A stretch of 64,000 bases of DNA from Bacillus cereus. GTDB taxonomy: Bacteria; Bacillota; Bacilli; Bacillales; Bacillaceae_G. The position numbers were made by a program, and so were the translations under genes. Each line of letters begins with the position of its first letter. The stretch's first letter is position 1. The notes under the pieces are model-generated. The model saw only the letters and a list, made by a program, of their open reading frames with translations. It searched no databases and was not told where the DNA came from. Shown one piece after another: positions 1 through 9,073 of this stretch. The DNA lies in contig NZ_CP089518.1 in assembly GCF_025917685.1 (NCBI RefSeq), forward strand, positions 993,001-1,057,000, read 5' to 3'.

Positions 1-195
1 TTGCATCTACTGCAGGAAGAGTTTCCAAGCGTATATCCGTACGACGGTAGTGAAACGATTCACGACTGGACGGAAAAGATGAAAGCAGAATTGCAACATC
101 AGATCCAAACAGGTAAATGGAATAAACGCGTACGTATCGGCAATCGCATTCTAGATGTGGTGTTTACGTGGTGTGACGAAGATATAGTAGAGTGA
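1..195 (+). CDS. Hypothetical protein, C-terminal part
   Basis: An open frame runs from the first base of the window to a TGA, giving 64 residues that include an acidic C-terminal end (WCDEDIVE). The first codon is TTG, but no upstream sequence is visible, so this is most likely the 3' part of a longer gene. I do not recognise the family. It is followed at once by a strong hairpin terminator that it shares with the convergent yhzD-like gene. Confidence 0.5.
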   Translation: MHLLQEEFPSVYPYDGSETIHDWTEKMKAELQHQIQTGKWNKRVRIGNRILDVVFTWCDEDIVE

Positions 196-224
196 AAAAG
201 AAGCGGATGACGCTTCTTTTTTTT
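196..224. terminator. Bidirectional rho-independent terminator
   Basis: A perfect 10-bp stem (AAAAGAAGCG / CGCTTCTTTT) with a GATGA loop is followed by more T. It lies between two convergent genes and can serve both, because the stem is flanked by an A run on one side and a T run on the other. Confidence 0.8.
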
Positions 225-408
225 AGCGCTGGAATAAAACGAGCTTACCTGCAGAAGATGTGCAGCGATGTGTTTTTTCATACAATCCTTTTTCTTGTAA
301 AATAGATTCACCTTTTGCTTTCGCTTCTTTTTCAGTTGCCGCCTCGAATGATTCGTCTAATGCTTTTGAACCATCTTTTTCAAAGACTGTTAGAACGTAT
401 ACTCCCAT
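223..408 (-). CDS. yhzD: YhzD-like small protein
   Basis: A 61-residue protein starting MGVYVLTVFEKDGSK. It resembles the small YhzD family of Bacillus, whose function is unknown. The ATG at 406-408 was chosen over an in-frame ATG five codons upstream because GGAGGG sits 7 nt before it, while the upstream ATG lies before that ribosome binding site. Proximity to yhaO-yhaN-yhaM supports the assignment. No catalytic motif, signal peptide or membrane segment is visible. Confidence 0.7.
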   Translation of the reverse strand: MGVYVLTVFEKDGSKALDESFEAATEKEAKAKGESILQEKGLYEKTHRCTSSAGKLVLFQR

Positions 409-503
409 GAAAATTCCCTCCAATAATAAAAATCAGAATCTTATAACTATTTTGGCATAAATCACTAGAATATGCAAAGAAATATATGACATTGCGTGTT
501 ACA

Positions 504-600
504 ATAAGGTGAAACTTTAATCAGTGGGGAGTTTTTTATTTCCTGCTTATTACTAGTTTTCACCAATTGAGCATTTATTGTTTGTGTTCATGCGGATAAA
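504..600 (+). repeat. Degenerate, internally deleted bcr1-like repeat
   Basis: The segment begins ATAAGGTGAAACTTTAATCA and ends GCGGATAAA. Its first ~70 bases match the start of the 156-bp element at 50271-50426, and its end matches the ...CGGATAAA end also seen near 8890. The middle ~60 bp are missing. B. cereus group bcr1 elements are known to be flanked by a TTTAT motif, and ATAAG/ATAAA at the two ends fits that on this strand. It lies upstream of yhaO and may carry part of its leader. Confidence 0.6.
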
Positions 601-635
601 ATGAAACTTTTGAACTATAGAAAGGATCGTTATTT

Positions 636-1877
636 GTGAAACAAGTGAAGTTTATACATGCGGCTGATTTGCATTTGGATAGTCCGTTTAAAGGGATGGA
701 AATGAATGTAGCACAGTCTGTTTGGGAGAGAATGAAGCAAAGTACGTTTGAATCGTTCGAACGTATTGTTGATAAAGCGATTCAAGAGCGCGTTGATTTC
801 GTATTACTAGTGGGGGATTTGTATGATGCGGAGACGAGAAGTTTGAGAGCGCAAGTGTTTGTGCGTGAGCAAATGAAGAGACTTTCGCAGTACGATATTC
901 CCATTTTTATTATTCATGGTAACCACGATCATTTAGGGGGAAGCTGGGCAGCGATTGAGTTTCCGGAAAATGTTCATGTGTTTACGGAGCCTTATGTGGA
1001 AGAGAAGTCATTTTATAAAAATGGTGAGCTATTAGCTTCTATTTATGGGTTTAGTTATTTGCAGCAAGCGGTAACGGATAATATGACAGCGCAGTATACG
1101 AAAATGAGTGATGCGCCTTTTCATATTGGGATGCTTCACGGAAGTGTGGAAGGGGATGCGGAGCATAATCGCTATGCACCGTTTCAAATTCGTGAGCTGA
1201 AGGAAAAGCAGTTTGATTATTGGGCTCTTGGCCATATACATAAACGTGAAATTTTATCAGAAGAGCCTTATATTATTTATCCGGGCAATATACAAGGGCG
1301 TCATCGTAAGGAAATGGGCGAGAAGGGTGCGTACCTTATTGAACTTACGAAACAAGGATCGCATTGTTCATTTTTTCATACGGCGGATGTTGTATGGGAT
1401 GAGATAGAAGTGAGTATCGATGGGCTTGAAACGGTTGATGATCTTATGACGAGCGCGTCAAGTGCGATGAATGAATGCCGAAGAGAAGAGGAAGGCACGC
1501 TTTTAACTGTCGTATTTACAGGGCAGGGGCCACTTTCTCCTTATTTGCGTGAAGACAAGCGCGTGGAAGAGATTTTTCATATTTTAGCAGCGGGAGAAGA
1601 GCGAAAAGATTTCGTTTATGCGATGAAGTGGAAAAATGAGACGGTTTCTTTTGCGGAAATTGAACGTTTGAAAGAGGAAAATCATTTCGTCGGTAGTGTG
1701 CTAAAAGAGTTAGAAGCTTTTACAAATATGGACGGAGTGTTGCGCACCATTTGGACATCTCCTGTAGCGCGTAATAGCATTGAAGCTTTTACGGAAGAAG
1801 AGAAGAAAGAGATTCAAAAGGAAGCGGAAAATATTATTTTAGAGCAATTATTCCAGCAAGAGAGGGATAAGAAATGA
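636..1877 (+). CDS. yhaO: DNA repair exonuclease-like metallophosphoesterase YhaO
   Basis: This 413-residue protein has the calcineurin-like phosphoesterase core of the SbcD/Mre11 family: D11-x-H13, GDLYD around residue 60-64, GNHDH around 95-99, GMLHG and GHIHK further on. Members use two metal ions to cleave DNA. The start is GTG, preceded by AAAGGA. The stop overlaps the start of yhaN by 4 nt (ATGA), so the two are translationally coupled like sbcD-sbcC, and the products probably form one complex. Biochemical activity is inferred from the family, and the fit to YhaO rests on length, motifs and gene order. Confidence 0.9.
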   Translation: MKQVKFIHAADLHLDSPFKGMEMNVAQSVWERMKQSTFESFERIVDKAIQERVDFVLLVGDLYDAETRSLRAQVFVREQMKRLSQYDIPIFIIHGNHDHLGGSWAAIEFPENVHVFTEPYVEEKSFYKNGELLASIYGFSYLQQAVTDNMTAQYTKMSDAPFHIGMLHGSVEGDAEHNRYAPFQIRELKEKQFDYWALGHIHKREILSEEPYIIYPGNIQGRHRKEMGEKGAYLIELTKQGSHCSFFHTADVVWDEIEVSIDGLETVDDLMTSASSAMNECRREEEGTLLTVVFTGQGPLSPYLREDKRVEEIFHILAAGEERKDFVYAMKWKNETVSFAEIERLKEENHFVGSVLKELEAFTNMDGVLRTIWTSPVARNSIEAFTEEEKKEIQKEAENIILEQLFQQERDKK

Positions 1878-4798
1878 GAATTGAAAGACTCCATATTTAT
1901 GGGTACGGAAAATTAGAAAATGTGGAAATGGATCTGTCAATGCTGACGGTGTTATACGGTGAAAATGAAGCGGGGAAATCGACAATTCGCTCGTTTATGA
2001 AAAGTATTTTATTCGGTTTTCCAACGAGAGGACAGCGCCGTTATGAACCGAAAGAAGGCGGAAAGTATGGCGGAGCAGTTACTGTTCAAACAGAAAAGTA
2101 CGGTCGTTTAAAAATTGAACGATTGCCAAAGACGGCAGTAGGCGCGGTGACCGTTTATTTTGAAGACGGGAAAACTGGCGGCGAAGATATTTTAAACGAT
2201 ATATTAAGCGGTGTGAATGAAAGCTTATTTGATTCTGTTTTTTCATTTGATATGCATGGTTTGCAAAATATTCATCAGCTCGGCGAAGCGGATATTGGTA
2301 ATTATTTATTTTCGGCAAGCGCAGTCGGAAGCGATGCGTTATTGCAGTTAGATAAAAAATTAGAAAAAGAAATGAATCAGCGCTTTAAGCCGAGTGGTCG
2401 TAATCCTGAAATTAACGTGTCACTGCAAGAGATGAAGAAAATTGAGGAAAAGATGAAAGAGTGGCAAGGGAAGATTGGCACGTATGAAAAACAGGTCGAG
2501 CAGTTAAAAGAAAGTGAAGAGAAACTTGCTTCTGTTCGTGCGGAAAAAGAGTCAGCCGAAAGACGAAAGCAAGACTATGAAATATTAGCGGCGCTTGAGC
2601 CTCTCGTTATTGAAAAGAGTGCGCACGAGAAAGTGTTAGAAAACGAGAACGGGCAGTTTCCTGTAAACGGAATGGTGCGCTATGAGGCGGTAAAGGCAAA
2701 GATAGAACCGCTCCAAGTACAAGTAGATTCACTTCAAAAAAAGATAGAAACAGTGCAATCAGAAATTGATTCCACAGAAATAGATGAAGCATTTTTACAA
2801 AAAGAAAGTTACGTAGAAGAACTTCGTATGCAGCACATGTCTTATGAAAATGCACGCCAAGAAATGCGTGATATGACGGGAAGTATTACGAATATAAAAG
2901 AAGAAATCGCAGAACTACAGCAGCAAATTGGAGCCACTTTTGAACAAGAGATGGTTCTTTCATTTGATATAAGTTTAGCGACGAAAGAATTAATTACGCA
3001 AACTGTGCAAAAGGCGCGTGAATTAGAATCGCAAAAAGCACAACTAGATGAACGTTTTAAAACGGCTCAGGAGCGATTAGAAGAGCAAGAAGAAAATATA
3101 AGACAGATTCAGAAACAAATGTTAGCGGATGAAGAGCGAAATACGTTAGTTGAGAAAGAAAAGTCATTTCAAGATGCGGCGTTTATCGGTATGGGCGCAG
3201 AGAGAATGAAGCGTCAGTATGAAGAGAAAGCGGGAGTTGCTAAGCAAAAGAAAAAACAGTGGCAAAGAGTTTGTCTTATTTTACTTCTTATTAACACGCT
3301 TGTTTTATTCACGAGCCTATTTATAGATAACCGCGTGCTATTATTTATTAGTGTCATTGTTTTTGTAGGGATTGTTTTAGCACTCGTTTTATATAAAGAT
3401 CCATCAAGCGGATTACAAGAAGAACTCCTTACTCTTCAGCAAAGTGCTGGCGGGCGCCAAAGTGAAGAAGCGATGACAGTTCGTTATCAGTTAGAAAAGG
3501 ATGAAGAGATTCGAAAGTTATTTGAGCGAGAGTCTTATAAATTGCAGCAAATGGAACGAGCTTATGATAAAGTCGTTTCATCGTATGAAGAATGGGAGCG
3601 AGAAACTTTCCAAATAGGAGAACAAGTAGATGCGTATAAAACGCGCTATATGTTCCCTGAATTTTTTACGTATGCGCACATGTTGCCAGCGTTTGAGCGT
3701 ATTGAAAAAATGCAGCAATTATATCGTGAGCTAGATAAACAAGGCGAGCGGAAATCTTCATTATATGAAATGATTTCGCAATTTGAACATAAACTAGAAA
3801 CTGTTATCGGTAGCACGGAGTATAGTAATTTGCATGAGGCGCAAAGTCGTATGCAAAATGAGAAAGAGAAGCGCCAAACTTGTAAGCAGCTGAAAGAGAA
3901 GCTGACGGAATGGCGAGAAGAATATGAGTTCATGCAAGAGCAATTGAAACAACTATTAGTAGAACGAGATAGCTTATGGCATATCGCAGATTCTACTAAT
4001 GAAGAGATGTTTTTAGAAGCAGGTAAACGGGCAGAAAAACGTGAAGATGCGGATAAGCAAGTGAGGCGTTTATTACCTCAAATTGATCTTTTAGAACAGC
4101 GCTTAACGAGTTTGTCATTAGCTGAGCATTATGAGGCTGACGGTTATGATGAAAAGTTAAAGCAAGAAATGACCGCCGCGAAAAACTGTCTGACGAAAGA
4201 GAAAGAACTGACGGAGCGTATTGCGAAACACCGTATGGAAATTGCGAATTTAGAAGAAGGTAGTACGTATGGTGATTTAATGCATGAACGGGAAATGAAA
4301 AAAGCGCAAGTACGCGAACAAGTGAAGAAGTGGGCTGCTTATGCGGCGGCAAAGAAAGTATTAACGAAAACGAAGCAATATTATCATGAAGTGCATCTTC
4401 CGCGTATTTTACAAAAATCAGAAGAGTATTTCGTCTATTTAACAGGCGGACGATATAGTAAAATCTTTTCACCGTCAGAGGCGGAGCCGTTCATTGTTGA
4501 ACGTAACGATGGTATGCGTTTTTACAGTCATGAACTAAGCCAAGCGACAGCGGAGCAGTTATACTTATCGTTACGATTTGCACTAGCGAAAACGTTTGAG
4601 CATGATTATCCATTTATTATTGACGATAGTTTCGTGCATTTTGATGCGATAAGGACGAATCGAACGATTGAACTTATAAAGGAAATTGCGAAAGATAGAC
4701 AAGTAATCTTCTTTACATGTCATGCGCATTTACTCGCGTATTTTACAGAAAATGAGATTATAAAATTAACGCATAAGCGTAAAGAAAATGAGTTGTAG
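1874..4798 (+). CDS. yhaN: SMC/Rad50-like AAA ATPase YhaN
   Basis: A 974-residue ATPase of the Rad50/SbcC type. Walker A (GENEAGKST) is at residues 29-37. Long coiled-coil arms follow, and the C-terminal part holds the signature and Walker B region (LSQATAEQLYLSLRFAL, then FIIDDSF). The middle of the coiled coil carries two adjacent hydrophobic stretches (about residues 470-510) that look like transmembrane helices, where Rad50/SbcC proteins would have a zinc hook. The complex may therefore be membrane-tethered. It overlaps yhaO by 4 nt and is followed by yhaM. Assignment rests on motifs, length and synteny with B. subtilis. Confidence 0.9.
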   Translation: MRIERLHIYGYGKLENVEMDLSMLTVLYGENEAGKSTIRSFMKSILFGFPTRGQRRYEPKEGGKYGGAVTVQTEKYGRLKIERLPKTAVGAVTVYFEDGKTGGEDILNDILSGVNESLFDSVFSFDMHGLQNIHQLGEADIGNYLFSASAVGSDALLQLDKKLEKEMNQRFKPSGRNPEINVSLQEMKKIEEKMKEWQGKIGTYEKQVEQLKESEEKLASVRAEKESAERRKQDYEILAALEPLVIEKSAHEKVLENENGQFPVNGMVRYEAVKAKIEPLQVQVDSLQKKIETVQSEIDSTEIDEAFLQKESYVEELRMQHMSYENARQEMRDMTGSITNIKEEIAELQQQIGATFEQEMVLSFDISLATKELITQTVQKARELESQKAQLDERFKTAQERLEEQEENIRQIQKQMLADEERNTLVEKEKSFQDAAFIGMGAERMKRQYEEKAGVAKQKKKQWQRVCLILLLINTLVLFTSLFIDNRVLLFISVIVFVGIVLALVLYKDPSSGLQEELLTLQQSAGGRQSEEAMTVRYQLEKDEEIRKLFERESYKLQQMERAYDKVVSSYEEWERETFQIGEQVDAYKTRYMFPEFFTYAHMLPAFERIEKMQQLYRELDKQGERKSSLYEMISQFEHKLETVIGSTEYSNLHEAQSRMQNEKEKRQTCKQLKEKLTEWREEYEFMQEQLKQLLVERDSLWHIADSTNEEMFLEAGKRAEKREDADKQVRRLLPQIDLLEQRLTSLSLAEHYEADGYDEKLKQEMTAAKNCLTKEKELTERIAKHRMEIANLEEGSTYGDLMHEREMKKAQVREQVKKWAAYAAAKKVLTKTKQYYHEVHLPRILQKSEEYFVYLTGGRYSKIFSPSEAEPFIVERNDGMRFYSHELSQATAEQLYLSLRFALAKTFEHDYPFIIDDSFVHFDAIRTNRTIELIKEIAKDRQVIFFTCHAHLLAYFTENEIIKLTHKRKENEL

Positions 4799-4821
4799 TA
4801 TGCTATACTAAAAGTAACTGA

Positions 4822-5784
<963 letters not shown>

Positions 5785-5838
5785 GATTGTGAATAGAATG
5801 GCCTCATTAAGTGTGGCATGACAATAAAATTGTTTAAA

Positions 5839-5877
5839 AAGATGGTGTGAAATTAAGTTTTCACACCATCTTTTGTT
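5839..5877 (+). terminator. Terminator after yhaM
   Basis: Stem GATGGTGTGAAA / TTTCACACCATC with a short AT-rich loop, followed by TTTTGTT. It ends the yhaO-yhaN-yhaM unit. Confidence 0.8.
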
Positions 5878-5884
5878 GCCCTGA

Positions 5885-6182
5885 TAAGGGAAGACACTGC
5901 AAACAGCTTTAAAAACCATTATTTATTCCTTGATGAGGAAAGAAATAATGAGAGAAAAAGATGTAAATCATACGGAAAATTTATATTGCATTAGCTTGTG
6001 TAAAGCTAATGGATGAGAGTCTGTTGTCAATAAAAAAACGGATCTTAAACAAAACAATTCTTTTGCATATCATGTGATGCAAGGGAGGCAAGAGAACGTG
6101 TTCGTTGATTGGAAATCTTTTGTAGAGTATTCTAAATATAGAGTTGTATTAGGAATATTCTTTTAAGGAGAGTGATTACTTT
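5885..6182. other. Intergenic region with a possible 22-codon ORF
   Basis: This AT-rich stretch holds an inverted repeat (ATTAGCTT / AAAGCTAAT near 5990-6012). A tiny frame runs from GTG 6098 to TAA 6166, behind AAGGGAGGC, and would give 22 residues (VFVDWKSFVEYSKYR...). It ends just before the ribosome binding site of the next gene. It could be a leader peptide or a leftover gene fragment; I cannot tell which. Confidence 0.3.
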
Positions 6183-6380
6183 ATGCTAGGAAAATGGATG
6201 GATAAAGTAAGAGAACCTAGATGTATACACAATTATAAATTTATTAAAACTCAGGATAGTGAAAATTTTAAAACAGGGCAGATTGGGACAGCTAATATTT
6301 ATAAGTGCGAAAAATGTGGTAAAGAAAAGGTGGATTATAAATATAACAGTGATATAAATAGTGATTTTTGGAATATATAA
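6183..6380 (+). CDS. Small zinc-ribbon-like hypothetical protein
   Basis: A 65-residue protein with one CEKCGKEK motif near the C-terminus and a CIHNYKF motif near residue 14. Cysteine plus histidine in this pattern suggests a single small zinc site. AAGGAGAG lies 8-9 nt before the ATG. I do not recognise the family. It stands alone, followed by its own terminator, and the surrounding DNA is more AT-rich than the core genes. Confidence 0.55.
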   Translation: MLGKWMDKVREPRCIHNYKFIKTQDSENFKTGQIGTANIYKCEKCGKEKVDYKYNSDINSDFWNI

Positions 6381-6473
6381 AATAAATCGTTTAATGAAAC
6401 GGAGAATTACTAATATTAATTATTCGCTAAAATTACAAGTTATTGTAAGGATATTTAACTATTAAAGAATTTT

Positions 6474-6516
6474 AATAGCCTATGATTAGTTCATTGATTG
6501 TAGGCTATTTATTTTG
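6474..6516 (+). terminator. Terminator after the 65-aa gene
   Basis: Stem AATAGCCTA / TAGGCTATT around an 18-nt loop, followed by TATTTTGG. Confidence 0.65.
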
Positions 6517-6608
6517 GCGAGTGAAAAGGTTTTATTACCAGTAGATACGAAAATAATTACGCCACAAAACATATAGCATTTTAAACTAATACTGAGATAT
6601 TAAAAAAT

Positions 6609-6626
6609 TATCTCGAATTCAAGATA
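6609..6626. promoter_or_regulatory. MhqR-type operator
   Basis: The near-perfect palindrome TATCTCGAATTCAAGATA matches the 9-9 inverted repeat known for MhqR of B. subtilis (tATCTcgaAtTCgAGATa), with one mismatch. MhqR is a MarR-family repressor that responds to quinones and catechols and controls ring-cleaving dioxygenases such as MhqA, MhqE and MhqO. The site lies ~215 nt upstream of just such a gene. No mhqR gene is in the window, so the regulator would act from elsewhere. Confidence 0.75.
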
Positions 6627-6839
6627 ATTCACTTGCTTTTTAATCACTTGAGTTGTAAAGTGATAGTAACGAAAGGAATTACTACTTTCGTACGGATCGT
6701 TTTACACATTGAATTATTTTTTAAATTATCACTTGACTAGTAAAATGAATTAATTACTTCTTATAAACACGCGCTTCGCTGACCAGCAAGCAAAAATAAA
6801 ATTATTAAATACAAATTAAAACCATTGGAGGAATAGAAA

Positions 6840-7817
6840 ATGAACCAATTAAAAGGAATACACCACGTTACAGCGATTACAAGTAGTGCAGAAAAGAATT
6901 ATGAATTTTTCACTCATGTTTTAGGAATGCGTTTAGTTAAAAAAACAGTAAACCAAGATGATATTCAAACGTATCATTTATTCTTTGCAGATGATAAAGG
7001 GAGTGCCGGAACGGATATGACATTCTTTGACTTCCCAGGCGTTCCAAAAGGAGTACACGGTACAAATGAAATTTCAAAAACTTCATTCCGAGTTCCAACT
7101 GATGCAGCGTTAGCATATTGGGTGAAACGTTTTGACCGTCTTGAAGTGGAACATACAGGAATTAAAGAGCAATTTGGTAAGAAAACTCTTTCTTTCGTTG
7201 ATTTTGATGATCAACAGTATCAATTAATCTCTGATGAATTAGATAAAGGAATAGAATCAGGTACACCGTGGCAAAACGGTCCAGTTCCATTAGAATATGC
7301 AATTACTGGTTTAGGACCTGTATTTATTCGTATCGCGAACTTTAGTTTCTTTAAAGAAGTGTTAGAAAAAGTTCTATTATTCAAAGAGATTGCTCAAGAA
7401 GGAGAATTCTATTTATTTGAAGTGAACGAAGGTGGAAACGGTGCCTCTGTCATTGTAGAACATAATACAGTTCTTCCTGAAGCACAACAAGGTTTTGGTA
7501 CAGTGCACCATGCTGCATTCCGCGTAGAAGATCGCGCTGTATTAGAAGAATGGATTGAAAGAATCGGTAGCGTAGGGCTTCCTTCATCTGGTTATGTAAA
7601 TCGTCACTTCTTCGAATCATTATACGCACGAGTGGCACCGCAAATTTTATTTGAATTCGCAACAGATGGCCCAGGGTTTATGGGAGATGAGCCATACGAA
7701 ACACTTGGAGAAAAATTATCTTTACCTCCATTCCTAGAGCCAAAGCGTGAAGAAATTGAAAAATTAGTTCGCCCAATTGATACAGTGAGAAGTACGAAGG
7801 AATTTATTAAAGAGTAA
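6840..7817 (+). CDS. VOC-family ring-cleaving dioxygenase (MhqO/MhqA-like)
   Basis: A 325-residue two-module vicinal-oxygen-chelate protein. Probable metal ligands are in GIHHVTAI (H8/H9), HHAAFRVED (H223/H224) and E272 in ILFEFATDG. The family is thought to open hydroquinone or catechol rings and so detoxify quinone-type electrophiles. GGAGGAATAGAA precedes the ATG. The MhqR-type operator upstream agrees with this job. Several paralogues (mhqA, mhqE, mhqO) exist in Bacillus and the sequence alone does not tell me which is the true counterpart, so no symbol is given. Confidence 0.88.
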   Translation: MNQLKGIHHVTAITSSAEKNYEFFTHVLGMRLVKKTVNQDDIQTYHLFFADDKGSAGTDMTFFDFPGVPKGVHGTNEISKTSFRVPTDAALAYWVKRFDRLEVEHTGIKEQFGKKTLSFVDFDDQQYQLISDELDKGIESGTPWQNGPVPLEYAITGLGPVFIRIANFSFFKEVLEKVLLFKEIAQEGEFYLFEVNEGGNGASVIVEHNTVLPEAQQGFGTVHHAAFRVEDRAVLEEWIERIGSVGLPSSGYVNRHFFESLYARVAPQILFEFATDGPGFMGDEPYETLGEKLSLPPFLEPKREEIEKLVRPIDTVRSTKEFIKE

Positions 7818-7839
7818 AAATAGAGGTAATAAGTAGGAG

Positions 7840-7882
7840 AGCAAGTAGTTTTAGCGGATCGCTGGAATTGCTTGCTTTTTTT
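7840..7882 (+). terminator. Terminator after the dioxygenase gene
   Basis: Stem AGCAAG / CTTGCT, extended by further partial pairing, is followed by a run of seven T. Confidence 0.75.
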
Positions 7883-7938
7883 GTTTTCGCTTTACAAGTA
7901 TTTTGCTAAAATGTATGTAAAACTGATGGAGGAATAGA

Positions 7939-8466
7939 ATGACGAAAATTAGTGGGTATACTTGTGGATGCTGCGGTACATATCATAAAGAAATTCCCAT
8001 AAGTTATGGGTACCAAGCTCCAGCTTATTATTACGATGCTGAACCTGAAGAACGAGAAGATAGATTTGAAATGAACGATGATTTATGCGTGATGGATGGT
8101 GAACATTTCTTCATTCGAGGAATTATTGAGATTCCTATCATTGGTACAGATGAACACTTCCTATGGGGTGTATGGGTTTCATTAAGTGAAGCGAATTTTG
8201 ATAAGGTGAATGAATTTTGGGATAAGCAACAATTATTAGAGCCGATGTTTGGGTGGCTTTCGACTGATTTACCATATGAGCTGGAAACAGTAAGTTTAAA
8301 AACAATGGTTCATCCGCGAGCGGATGGTATTCGTCCTTATATTGAACTGGAACCGACAGACCATCCTCTAGCAGTGGAATTTAGAGAAGGAATGACGATG
8401 GAACGGGTGCAAGAGATAGCGGAACAACTTTGTATAAATAACGATGATGATGAAAAAGAGTGCTGA
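7939..8466 (+). CDS. DUF2199 family protein
   Basis: A 175-residue protein beginning TKISGYTCGCCGTYHKEIP. The CxCC cluster followed by a tryptophan- and acid-rich body (FLWGVWVSLSEANFDKVNEFW) is the DUF2199 pattern. The cysteines suggest a zinc-binding N-terminal knuckle. GGAGGAATAG lies before the ATG. It is monocistronic, and the terminator stem begins inside its last codons. The function of the family is unknown to me. Confidence 0.8.
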   Translation: MTKISGYTCGCCGTYHKEIPISYGYQAPAYYYDAEPEEREDRFEMNDDLCVMDGEHFFIRGIIEIPIIGTDEHFLWGVWVSLSEANFDKVNEFWDKQQLLEPMFGWLSTDLPYELETVSLKTMVHPRADGIRPYIELEPTDHPLAVEFREGMTMERVQEIAEQLCINNDDDEKEC

Positions 8467-8493
8467 TGTTTGTTCAGCGCTCTTTTTCATCAT
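8447..8493. terminator. Strong terminator overlapping the end of the DUF2199 gene
   Basis: A long stem, ATGATGAAAAAGAG paired to CTCTTTTTCATCAT, is extended inward by GCTGA/TTCAGC. The A and T runs lie inside the stem. Confidence 0.75.
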
Positions 8494-8676
8494 GGGAAAA
8501 TTAAGAGTGGAAACAAAGTGTACTATTTCATAAACCTGTCCTGGTTTTAAGGTATCCATAATGTGCTCTAAATTAACTTTGATGTTACTACTTTTGATAA
8601 TGTGAATCATTTTAAAGTGTTATTAAAAGATGTTGTAATCGATTTGGCTCGTGAAGAAAAAAATAAAGTATACGAT

Positions 8677-8717
8677 AAAAAACGCAAACTTCTAATCAAA
8701 AGAAGCTTGCGTTTTTT
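8677..8717. terminator. Bidirectional hairpin terminator
   Basis: AAAAAACGCAAACTTCT pairs with AGAAGCTTGCGTTTTTT around AATCAAA. It works in both orientations. On the minus strand it follows the decayed permease fragment at 8723-8862, so it is probably the old terminator of that gene. Confidence 0.7.
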
Positions 8718-8722
8718 ATTAA

Positions 8723-8862
8723 CTAAAAGAAGTAAGGGACACCAAGTATAGTGATAACAAGCCTTCTTTCGGATATCCAATTGTCCGACCAAGTAATTCA
8801 GCGATGCAAAGGAAGCTAGCACCAAATAGCGCTGAGCAAACAATCTTTGATGGTTCATCTCA
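8723..8862 (-). pseudogene. Remnant of a FecCD-type iron-siderophore ABC permease, C-terminal end
   Basis: Read on the minus strand, one frame gives [19 protein letters not shown], then a +1 shift gives [12 protein letters not shown] and a stop. Both blocks correspond to the conserved C-terminal end of FecCD permeases (SALFGALFLLLADLLGRT..., then VTAxxGxPYFLxLL). About 45 residues survive out of the ~330 expected, with one frameshift near 8762. The upstream edge abuts a piece of bcr1-like repeat. The family match is from memory of the motif. Confidence 0.5.
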
Positions 8863-8896
8863 CACTAATCGGACGGCCCGTTAACGCGGATAAAAT
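8862..8896 (+). repeat. Partial bcr1-like repeat end
   Basis: CACTAATCGGACGGCCCGTTAACGCGGATAAAA repeats the closing part of the bcr1-like elements elsewhere in the window: GCCCGTTAATGCGG near 50407-50420 and GCGGATAAA at 592-600. Only the terminal third is present. It marks the edge of the decayed permease fragment. Confidence 0.5.
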
Positions 8897-8898
8897 AA

Positions 8899-8936
8899 TT
8901 GACTTACTTTTTATTTGTAACTATAATAGTTACAAA
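8899..8936 (+). promoter_or_regulatory. Sigma-A promoter with a 23-bp palindrome over the -10 box
   Basis: TTGACT and TATAAT are separated by exactly 17 nt. A perfect 23-bp palindrome (8914-8936, half-site TTTGTAACTAT) is centred on the -10 box. A repressor bound there would block RNA polymerase directly. A second palindrome with the same GTAAC ends lies 45-60 nt downstream. The promoter faces the alpha/beta hydrolase gene. Confidence 0.75.
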
Positions 8937-8981
8937 GTAACCATTAGTAGTGGCATTGAGTAATATTTTTTTAATTTAATT

Positions 8982-8998
8982 GTAACCGATACGGTTAC
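8982..8998. promoter_or_regulatory. Second GTAAC palindrome, probable operator
   Basis: GTAACCG-ATA-CGGTTAC is a perfect 17-bp inverted repeat in the leader of the alpha/beta hydrolase gene. It shares the outer GTAAC/GTTAC half-sites with the palindrome at 8914-8936, so one dimeric regulator could bind both. The regulator is not identifiable here. Confidence 0.55.
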
Positions 8999-9073
8999 GA
9001 TTAAAAAAGGAACATAAAACAACCAAAAAATGTAAAACCTTTAAATAGCAACATGAGAAAGGAGACGGGGATT

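Noticed and set aside
473..490. PlcR-box-like sequence TATGCAAAGAAATATATG
   Set aside because: It does not fit TATGNANNNNTNCATA at several positions.
4000..4472. 158-aa minus-strand ORF
   Set aside because: It lies wholly inside yhaN in another frame with no start signal; a shadow of the coding sequence.
8480..8610. Minus-strand ORF containing NIKVNLEHIMDTLKPGQVYE
   Set aside because: The sequence looks protein-like, but there is no ribosome binding site and it runs into the DUF2199 terminator. It could be a remnant; I could not name it.
8602..8751. Plus-strand ORF beginning VNHFKVLLKDVVIDL
   Set aside because: It runs through a clear terminator hairpin and the reverse strand carries a FecCD remnant; no ribosome binding site.
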